A DNA stretch of 6,302 bases, taken from contig DMCZ01000073.1 in assembly GCA_003446655.1 (NCBI GenBank), positions 1-6,302 of the forward strand. The letters run 5' to 3'. The number at the start of each line of letters is the position of its first letter. Position 1 is the first letter of the stretch. Shown in pieces: positions 1 to 5,429 of this stretch. The stretch comes from Thauera sp. GTDB taxonomy: Bacteria; Pseudomonadota; Gammaproteobacteria; Burkholderiales; Rhodocyclaceae. The translations under genes and the position numbers were made by a program. The notes beneath the pieces were generated by a model, which saw only the letters and a list, made by a program, of their open reading frames with translations, ran no database searches and had not been told where the DNA came from.

Positions 1-19
1 AGATGTGTATAAGAGACAG
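1..19 (+). other. Nextera/Tn5 mosaic-end adapter remnant (non-genomic)
   Basis: The first 19 bases, AGATGTGTATAAGAGACAG, are identical to the Tn5 transposase mosaic end used in Nextera library adapters. The permease reading frame that follows is open from about base 13 onward, but this stretch puts an in-frame TAA at 10-12, as expected if foreign sequence is joined to the middle of a gene. It is best read as untrimmed library adapter at a contig end. Genomic sequence begins at about base 20. A genuine Tn5-type element end is much less likely, because no transposon sequence accompanies it. Confidence 0.97.
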
Positions 20-894
20 CGGCCGAGCTGCTGAGCGGCGAGGCCTGGGGCAAGCTGCGCTTCTTCGCGCGTCTGCTGCAGCCCGAGCTCGACCTTGCGG
101 CGTTCGGCCTCGGCGACCCGGCGAAGGCCGCGGCGCGGGCGGACGAGGGCAAGGCGGTGGCGCTCTTCGCCGAATACGGCCCGCTCGACGTCTGGCGCCC
201 GGCGGCCTGGGCGGCGTGGCAGCAGGAGCTGCAGAAGTGGTTCGTGTGGCGGGTGATCGAGTCCGCCGCCATCCCGCTCGCGATCGCGGTGGTCGGCACC
301 TTGCTCGGCGTGGCGGGGACGATCCTGCTCACCTATGCCCACTCGGCCAGCTTCCAGCGCCATGCCGCGCGCTTCAGCGGCGAGACCCCGGCGCCCTGGC
401 AGCGCGCGCTGCGCGCCGTGCAGCTTGTCCTCGCGCGGGCGACCGCGGTGGTCGCGCGCGGCGTGCCGGAGGTGATGTGGGCCTTCCTGTGCATCGCCTT
501 CTTCGGCCCCGGGCTGGTCGCCGGCACGCTGGCGATCGCGCTGCACACGCTGGGGGTGATGATGCGGGTGTTCGGCGAGGCGGTGGACAACCAGCCGCTG
601 CGCCGCTTCGAGCCCACCTGCGGGGCTTCGCGTCTGCAGACCTATGCCGTGGTCGCAGTCCCGCGGGTGTGGCGCGACTGGATGACCTACAGCTTCTTCC
701 AGTTCGAGAGCAATGTGCGCGCCGCGGTGGTGCTCGGGCTGATCGGCGTCGGCGGGCTGGGCTTCCAGTTCAGCTTCAACTTCGAATGGTTCCGCTTCGA
801 GCGTGCCGGCACCTACCTGATCATGATGGTGCTGCTCACGGTGGCGATCGATCGCGGTTCGCGCCTGCTCAAGCTGTCGCGGGTCGGTCGCTGA
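20..894 (+). CDS. phnE: PhnE-family phosphonate-type ABC transporter permease, 5'-truncated
   Basis: This is the inner-membrane permease subunit of a phosphonate/phosphite-type ABC importer, which would work with a PhnC-type ATPase and a PhnD-type binding protein, neither of which is in the window. About 290 codons are visible and the frame is open to the adapter junction, so the true start is missing; the GTG at 157 is internal. Numbering from codon 22-24, hydrophobic helices lie near residues 83-105, 151-175, 232-251 and 264-278. The family signature R-G-V-P-E-V-M-W-A is at about 146-154. The EAA-type loop that contacts the ATPase (EAV...EPTCGAS..Q.YAVVAVP) is at about 185-214. It is followed by the typical PhnE stretch N-V-R-A-A-V-V-L-G-L-I-G-V-G-G-L-G. 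A soluble ~80-residue segment precedes the first visible helix, and the loop after that helix is fairly long. This could be the second half of a fused two-domain PhnE. Family assignment is firm; substrate is inferred. Confidence 0.88.
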
Positions 895-939
895 GCATGC
901 CGGACGGCTCCCGCGTCATGATCGCTCAGCACGACCGGC

Positions 940-965
940 CCGGTGCCGGCGCCAGTCTGCACCGG
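940..965 (+). repeat. Inverted repeat in the permease-tpx gap
   Basis: CCGGTGC at 940-946 is the exact reverse complement of GCACCGG at 959-965, giving a 7-bp stem with a 12-nt loop that is itself GC-rich. No T-run follows (next bases are CTTGGTGT), so it is a poor intrinsic terminator. It might stabilise the 3' end of the permease mRNA or contribute to termination. The rest of the 147-nt gap (895-1041) holds no gene I can support and no convincing sigma-70 promoter; the nearest -10-like string is GCTAAT at about 976-981, with no good -35. Confidence 0.4.
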
Positions 966-1030
966 CTTGGTGTAGGCTAATGAGCTTCACAGCGTGCGGC
1001 CGACGAAGAAGCCGCCAACCCCCCACCCAC

Positions 1031-1035
1031 AGGAG
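1031..1035 (+). promoter_or_regulatory. Shine-Dalgarno site of tpx
   Basis: AGGAG lies six bases before the ATG at 1042. It fixes the tpx start: the reading frame stays open upstream to about 994, but the extra upstream residues are not part of the Tpx family and no comparable ribosome-binding site precedes them. Confidence 0.85.
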
Positions 1036-1041
1036 CAGACC

Positions 1042-1542
1042 ATGAGCAAAGTCACCCTCGGCGGCAACCCGATCGATGTCGCCGGCCGTTTCCCGCAGGC
1101 CGGCGATGCCGCGCCCGCTTTCAAGCTGACCGGTGCCGACCTGGCCGATGTCGGCCTCGAGGCCTTCGCCGGCAAGCGCAAGGTGCTGAACATCGTCCCC
1201 AGCCTGGACACCCCGGTGTGCGCCACCTCGACGCGCAAGTTCAACGAGGAGGCCGGCAAGCTCGCCAACACCGTCGTGCTGGTCGTCTCCGCCGACCTGC
1301 CCTTCGCCGCCAAGCGCTTCTGCGAGACCGAGGGCCTGCAGAACGTGAAGACCCTGTCCACCTTCCGCAACCCCCAGTTTGGCGAGGCCTATGGCGTGGG
1401 GATCACCTCCGGCCCGCTGGCCGGCGTCACCGCGCGCGCGGTGGTGGTGATCGATGCCAACGACAAGGTGGTGTACTCGCAGCTCGTGCCGGAGATCAAG
1501 GAAGAGCCGGACTATGCCGCTGCGCTTGCCGCACTGAAGTGA
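1042..1542 (+). CDS. tpx: Thiol peroxidase Tpx (atypical 2-Cys peroxiredoxin)
   Basis: Tpx reduces hydrogen peroxide and, preferentially, alkyl hydroperoxides, using thioredoxin as reductant; homologues are periplasmic or cytoplasmic depending on report, and no signal peptide is visible here. The product is 166 residues, close to the E. coli protein (168), and is complete. The N-terminal stretch VTLGGNPIDVAG is typical. The peroxidatic cysteine is Cys60 in PSLDTPVCATSTRKFNEEA, with Thr57 and Pro53 of the conserved active-site loop. The resolving cysteine is Cys94 in SADLPFAAKRFC. The spacing of the two cysteines matches the Tpx subfamily, where they form an intramolecular disulfide. The C-terminal half has the expected YGV...GPLAG...RAVVVID segment. 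The AGGAG at 1031-1035 supports this start. The gene stands alone between a permease gene on the same strand and a convergent gene, and ends at a strong hairpin terminator. No OxyR-type or other regulatory site was identified. Confidence 0.97.
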   Translation: MSKVTLGGNPIDVAGRFPQAGDAAPAFKLTGADLADVGLEAFAGKRKVLNIVPSLDTPVCATSTRKFNEEAGKLANTVVLVVSADLPFAAKRFCETEGLQNVKTLSTFRNPQFGEAYGVGITSGPLAGVTARAVVVIDANDKVVYSQLVPEIKEEPDYAAALAALK

Positions 1543-1547
1543 GCCGG

Positions 1548-1564
1548 CCGACGTAAGCCGTCGG
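1548..1564 (+). repeat. Small hairpin just after the tpx stop
   Basis: CCGACG (1548-1553) and CGTCGG (1559-1564) form a 6-bp perfect stem with a 5-nt loop, five bases after the tpx stop codon. No T-tract follows. It sits directly before the larger terminator hairpin and may help protect the mRNA 3' end from exonucleases. Confidence 0.45.
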
Positions 1565-1577
1565 ACGCAGCATGAAC

Positions 1578-1613
1578 GGGCCCCGGGCGGTCGAGCCGCG
1601 CGGGGCCCTTCTT
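1578..1613 (+). terminator. Rho-independent terminator of tpx
   Basis: GGGCCCCG (1578-1585) pairs perfectly with CGGGGCCC (1601-1608). After one G/G mismatch, GCGG (1587-1590) pairs with CCGC (1596-1599), leaving a 5-nt loop. TTCTT follows at 1609-1613. The stem is very strong and the T-tract short but present, so termination of plus-strand transcription is well supported. On the minus strand the stem is followed by GTTCATG with no T-run, so it is a weaker candidate for ending the convergent fapA transcript, whose stop lies only 11 bases from the T-tract. Confidence 0.82.
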
Positions 1614-1624
1614 GCGTATGACGC

Positions 1625-3316
1625 TCAGCTCCGCCGCGGCTGGGCCGCTCCCGGCCGCTGCGGCGCGTCAAAGTGGCTGTCGTCCTCGAGCGCGAAGATC
1701 CCCAGGCCCTGCTCGGCCAGCCGCACCGTGGTCGCGCCGCGGTCCTGCGGGACGCGCAGCGTGCACTCGCCCATGGTGACGATGCAGCCCTCGTAGACGG
1801 CATTCTCGGCATTGACCCGCGCCTGCTGGGTCAGCAGCAGGCGCTGGCGCAGGTCTTCCTCTTCGCCACGCAGGCCCTCGATCTCGGCCGACAGCGCGGC
1901 GGCGGCCTCCTCGGCGCGGGCGACGATCTCGGCCGAGACCTTGCCCGGGTTGCGGTCGGCCGCGGTCAGCAGCTTGCCGATTTCGAGCAGCTTGTTCTCC
2001 TTGCCGTCGCGCTCGGCGGCCTTCTCCTGTACCGCTTGCGCGAGCCCCGGGTCGTTGCCGATCTCGATCTCGGTGCGGATGCGGTTGGGCGCGCCGATCA
2101 CGCGGGCGTGGATCGACAGGCAGGCGCGCGTCAGCCCGCCGATGATGTGGCCGCGGCGGTAGTTGCCGATGCGGATGTGGTTGGCGGCGTCGAGCTGGCA
2201 CTGCATCGCCATGTCGTCGATGAAGATCGAGTCGCCGGCGCTGATGCGCGCCTGCTGGGCGTAACCGGCCGACAGGCTGCCGGCGCAGCGGATGGCGTGG
2301 GCGCTCATGTCCTTGCCTGCGGTCTTGCCGCCGAGCCCGCCCATGATGCCGCCCTTGACCACGATGTTGCCGCCGGCTTCGAGGGTGGCGGGTTCGACCG
2401 TGCCGCCGACCTCGATGTCGCCGGTGGCGACGATCGTCATGCCGGCCTGGACGTCGTTGCGCACGCGCACCGTGCCGTCGAAGCGGATGTTGCCGGTGGC
2501 CATGTTCACCGCGTCCACGGTGAAGATCGGCTCGACCATGATGCCGCCCTTGACGCGCAGCGGCTGGCCGTCGGTTGCCGCCACCAGCAGGTCGGGGTCT
2601 TCGGGTGAGGGCGCCACGCCGCGCAGGCCGGGCGTGAAGCGGACGTCGCGTCCGGCGCGGGCCGGAATCGGGCGGCCGAGCACGCTCAAGCCCTCGGTCC
2701 CGCGCGTCGGCGGATGGCGGCGCATCAGCGCATCGCCGGCGCGGACGATCTGCACCTCGCCCAGGTCGCGGTAGTCGGTGCGGCCGCAGGGGCGGATGCT
2801 GGGCACGCGCTCGCGCGCCTCCGGCAGCAGGCTCTCGAGCGTGCCGTCCTCGCCGGGCACCGGCTCGCGGCCGCGGGCGATGACGAGGTCGTCGGCCTTG
2901 CCCTCGGCGATCGCGCGGTTGATCTCGTCGACCAGCACACCCTCGACGATGCCCTTGCTCTGGATCGTGGCGAGCACATCGGCCTTGGTCGCCGGCTTGC
3001 CGCCCTTGGGCGGGGTCAGGCTGAGGCGGGCGGTGAGTCCGTCGAGCGCAATCATGATCTGCAGGCTGGCATCGACGCAGTGCGCGATCTCGACCGGCGG
3101 CACCGCCTCGCCCGCGTTGTAGCGCGCGATGAGCTGCTTGATCGGCTCGGGGCGGATCTGCAGCTCGGCATAGCCGGCGGCGGCCAGGCGGTTGCGCAGC
3201 CACAGCGCGTCGATGCGCGGAAAGCGCGCGTCGGGCGCCAGGCTCACGCTCAGCGTGCGGCTGGCCTCGTCGAAGAGCAGCCTCAGGTCCGGTCCGGCGG
3301 GCAGGTCGTGTTCCAT
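1625..3316 (-). CDS. FapA/DUF342 family polymer-fold protein
   Basis: This complete 563-residue protein belongs to the FapA (flagellar assembly protein A, DUF342) family. In Vibrio vulnificus FapA affects flagellar assembly and polar localisation; for most members the function is unknown and no enzymatic activity is established. Visible layout: a variable N-terminal region (1-80); the FapA N-terminal domain (about 85-265), with TPPKGGKP near 101-108 and GREPVPGEDG near 149-158; a glycine-rich right-handed beta-helix (about 270-420), with repeats such as MATGNIRFDGTV, VATGDIEVGGTVEPA and LEAGGNIVVKGGIMGG; a charged coiled coil (about 425-505); and a closing beta segment (508-541). No signal peptide or membrane helix is seen, so it is probably cytoplasmic. 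The ATG at 3314-3316 has no clear Shine-Dalgarno sequence. The gene follows the radical SAM gene on the same strand after 92 nt. No flagellar gene is in the window, so a flagellar role should not be assumed. The C-terminal tail (551-563) is low complexity, rich in Pro, Arg and Ala. Confidence 0.9.
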   Translation of the reverse strand: MEHDLPAGPDLRLLFDEASRTLSVSLAPDARFPRIDALWLRNRLAAAGYAELQIRPEPIKQLIARYNAGEAVPPVEIAHCVDASLQIMIALDGLTARLSLTPPKGGKPATKADVLATIQSKGIVEGVLVDEINRAIAEGKADDLVIARGREPVPGEDGTLESLLPEARERVPSIRPCGRTDYRDLGEVQIVRAGDALMRRHPPTRGTEGLSVLGRPIPARAGRDVRFTPGLRGVAPSPEDPDLLVAATDGQPLRVKGGIMVEPIFTVDAVNMATGNIRFDGTVRVRNDVQAGMTIVATGDIEVGGTVEPATLEAGGNIVVKGGIMGGLGGKTAGKDMSAHAIRCAGSLSAGYAQQARISAGDSIFIDDMAMQCQLDAANHIRIGNYRRGHIIGGLTRACLSIHARVIGAPNRIRTEIEIGNDPGLAQAVQEKAAERDGKENKLLEIGKLLTAADRNPGKVSAEIVARAEEAAAALSAEIEGLRGEEEDLRQRLLLTQQARVNAENAVYEGCIVTMGECTLRVPQDRGATTVRLAEQGLGIFALEDDSHFDAPQRPGAAQPRRS

Positions 3317-3346
3317 GCTTTCATCGCAATGGCATATTCGTTCGGT

Positions 3347-3366
3347 GCACGTGCCGATTCTAATCG
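3347..3366 (-). promoter_or_regulatory. Paired palindromes and possible promoter upstream of the fapA-like gene
   Basis: The 92-nt gap between the radical SAM stop and the fapA-like start is less GC-rich than the flanking genes. It carries two adjacent palindromes: GCACGTGC (3347-3354, perfect 8 bp) and CGATT-CT-AATCG (3355-3366, 5-bp arms). Read on the minus strand, TAGAAT at 3357-3362 matches five of six positions of the sigma-70 -10 box, but no good -35 is visible at 17 nt spacing. Such a pair could be an operator overlapping a promoter that lets the gene be expressed apart from the upstream genes. This is weak evidence from pattern alone. Confidence 0.27.
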
Positions 3367-3408
3367 GGCCGTCGTCCGGCGAGCGTGCGGAAGATCACTG
3401 ACCGGCGT

Positions 3409-5385
3409 TCATTGTCCGAGCGCGCGCGCGATGAAGTGTTTCGGCACGCGCGGACGTGGCACCCGTTCGGCAAACCAGCTGCGCACGTCGGTGTCCAGGC
3501 CGATGCCGTGCATATAGTTGTATAGCGCCTTGTTGAGCGCCTTGCCCAGACTGTCGTGGTCCACGCCGGTGGGATCGATGAAGCCGACGTCGTTCTTCGC
3601 GAACGTCACCGCGGGCAGGGGCACCAGCTCGACGCCGTATTCCGCGGGGTTCATGCCCACCGGCGAATGCACGGTACAGGCGAAGCGGTGGAAGAAGCCC
3701 GACTGGATGCAGCCGGCCTCGAACAGCTGGCGCACGTATTCCAGCGCATCTACGGTGTCGTGCACGGTCTGGGTCGGGAAGCCGTACATCAGGTAGGCAT
3801 GGACCAGCACGCCGGCCGCGGTGAAGGCGTGGGTCACTCGCGCCACCTGCTCCACCGAAACGCCCTTCTTCATCAGCTTCAGGAGGCGGTCGGAGGCCAC
3901 CTCCAGCCCGCCGGAGACGGCGATGCAGCCGCTGTCGGCGAGCAGCTGGCACAGCTCGGGGGTGAAGGACTTCTCGAAGCGGATGTTGCCCCACCACGAG
4001 ATCGCCACGCCGCGTCGCAGCAGCTCCTCGGCGAGCGCGCGCAAGGCCTTGGGCGGCGCGGCCTCGTCGACGAAGTGGAAGCCGGTCTGCCCGGTCTCGG
4101 CGATGATGGCCTCGATGCGATCGACCAGCAGGCTGGCGGCGGCGCCGTCGTAGCGGCCGATGTAGTCGAGGCTGACGTCGCAGAAGCTGCACTTCTTCCA
4201 GTAGCAGCCGTGGGCCACGGTGAGCTTGTTCCAGCGCCCGTCCGACCACAGGCGGTGCATCGGGTTGAGCATGTCGAGCACCGACAGGTAAGCGTCCAGC
4301 GGCAGGCCGTCCCAGGTCGGGGTGCCGACCTCGGCGAAGGGCACGTCGGGCTCGGCGAGGTTGATGTAGCGGACCTGGCCCGTATCCGCATCGCGCACGA
4401 AGCTGCGCACCAGGCGCGACTTGCCGCGCCGGCCCTGCAGGTGCTCGAGCAGCGCCAGCAGTGGACGCTCGCCGTCGTCCAGGGTGACGTAGTCGAAATG
4501 GTCGAACACGCGTGGCTCGGCCAGCTCGCGCAGCTCGGTGTTGACGAAGCCGCCGCCGAGCACGGTGACGATCTCGGGGTGCGCGGCCTTGATCGCCTGC
4601 GCGATGCGGAAGGCGCCGTAGACCGAGCCGGGGAAGGGGGTCGAGACGAGGACCAGTTGCGGCCGGTGGCGGGAGACGGCTTCGAGGGTCAGGTCTTTCA
4701 AATACTCATCGACCAGCGTCGGCGGGGCGGCGAGCGCGGCGGCGAGCGGTTCGAAGGTGGGCTGGCTCATCGCCAGCGTCTCGGCGTAGCGCACGAACTC
4801 GAAGCGGGCATCGACCGCGTCGCGCAGGATGTCGGCGAGCTCGTTGAGGTACAGCGTGGCGAGGTGGCGTGCGCGGTCGGCCAGCCCGAGCGCGCCGAAG
4901 GCCCAGGCGAGCGGGTCGCCGCCCTCGGGGTCGTCAGGGTCGACATAGGCGTCGAGCGTGTCGAAGCGCGGCCCCTCGGGCAGGAAGGTCCGGCTGGCGA
5001 TGCGGTGGGCGATGGTCGGGTCGCGGCCCTGCAGGAAGGCGATCGTGGGGCCGACCGTGTAGCGGTAGCGCGCCAAGTGCTCGAGGAAGCCCTGCACCAG
5101 CGGCGTGCGCTGCTTCTTCGGCAGCGCCTCGGCGCAGGCGCGGATGTCGTCCAGCCCGGCCGGCGACAGCAGGCGCAGCACCAGCTTGAGCGCCAGGTCT
5201 TCCTGCACCGCGTCGACGCCGCGCGAGCGCAGGAAGCCGGTGAGATAGGCGGTGGAGGGGTAAGGCGTGTTGAGCTGCGTCATCGGCGGGATGACGGAGA
5301 GCACGCGGATGCCGGACGCGGCAGCCCGAGCGGGGATCGCTGCAGCAGTGGCTTCTGGAGGGTTGTGCGGCGCGGCGGCGGACAT
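3409..5385 (-). CDS. Radical SAM protein with cobalamin-binding-like N-terminal domain
   Basis: This complete 658-residue protein is a radical SAM enzyme of the B12-binding-domain type; its reaction and substrate cannot be told from sequence. The Rossmann-like N-terminal domain appears split: a first half at about 26-75 (IRVLSVIPPMTQLNTPYPST...), a largely helical stretch at about 76-235, and a second half at about 240-318 (PQLVLVSTPFPGSVYGA, VTVLGGGFVN, DDGERPLLALLEHL). No DXHXXG cobalamin-ligand motif is visible. The radical SAM core is about 385-575: cluster cysteines Cys394, Cys399 and Cys402 in GCYWKKCSFCD (CX4CX2C rather than the usual CX3CX2C), the strand FHFVDEA (436-442), SWWGNIRFEKSFT (463-475), the SAM-contacting VSGGLEVASDRLLKLMKKG (490-508), and AYLMYGFPTQT (530-540). 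A roughly 80-residue C-terminal region follows, with no obvious auxiliary cluster. The gene lies 44 nt after amn on the same strand, so cotranscription is likely. The ATG at 5383-5385 has no clear ribosome-binding site, and the first ~25 Ala/Pro-rich residues are poorly supported; conserved sequence begins near IRVLSVIPP. Confidence 0.92.
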   Translation of the reverse strand: MSAAAPHNPPEATAAAIPARAAASGIRVLSVIPPMTQLNTPYPSTAYLTGFLRSRGVDAVQEDLALKLVLRLLSPAGLDDIRACAEALPKKQRTPLVQGFLEHLARYRYTVGPTIAFLQGRDPTIAHRIASRTFLPEGPRFDTLDAYVDPDDPEGGDPLAWAFGALGLADRARHLATLYLNELADILRDAVDARFEFVRYAETLAMSQPTFEPLAAALAAPPTLVDEYLKDLTLEAVSRHRPQLVLVSTPFPGSVYGAFRIAQAIKAAHPEIVTVLGGGFVNTELRELAEPRVFDHFDYVTLDDGERPLLALLEHLQGRRGKSRLVRSFVRDADTGQVRYINLAEPDVPFAEVGTPTWDGLPLDAYLSVLDMLNPMHRLWSDGRWNKLTVAHGCYWKKCSFCDVSLDYIGRYDGAAASLLVDRIEAIIAETGQTGFHFVDEAAPPKALRALAEELLRRGVAISWWGNIRFEKSFTPELCQLLADSGCIAVSGGLEVASDRLLKLMKKGVSVEQVARVTHAFTAAGVLVHAYLMYGFPTQTVHDTVDALEYVRQLFEAGCIQSGFFHRFACTVHSPVGMNPAEYGVELVPLPAVTFAKNDVGFIDPTGVDHDSLGKALNKALYNYMHGIGLDTDVRSWFAERVPRPRVPKHFIARALGQ

Positions 5386-5429
5386 GGTGGGCGAGGCGTT
5401 CGGGTGGGCGCGCGAGGATGCCGCAGCCG

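Noticed and set aside
3..980. 325-codon plus-strand ORF over the permease
   Set aside because: It begins inside the sequencing adapter and translates to Arg/Ala-rich low-complexity sequence. The PhnE motifs are in the neighbouring frame.
994..1041. Longer tpx with an upstream start at 994
   Set aside because: The 16 extra residues are absent from the Tpx family, and the AGGAG six bases before 1042 supports the shorter 166-residue form.
1578..1608. Hairpin as a fully bidirectional terminator for both tpx and the fapA-like gene
   Set aside because: The stem is symmetrical, but on the minus strand it is followed by GTTCATG with no T-run, so only the plus-strand direction is well supported.
916..1812. 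298-codon minus-strand ORF across tpx and its terminator
   Set aside because: It runs antisense to the well-supported tpx gene and through a strong terminator hairpin, and shows no recognisable family sequence.
1668..3203. 511-codon minus-strand ORF overlapping the fapA-like gene in another frame
   Set aside because: The product is almost entirely Arg, Ala, Gly, Pro and His, typical of an out-of-frame read of GC-rich codons. The FapA frame carries all recognisable sequence.
1673..3517. Plus-strand ORFs 1673-2608 and 2714-3517 opposite the fapA-like gene
   Set aside because: Low-complexity antisense translations without domains or ribosome-binding sites; the coding signal lies on the minus strand.
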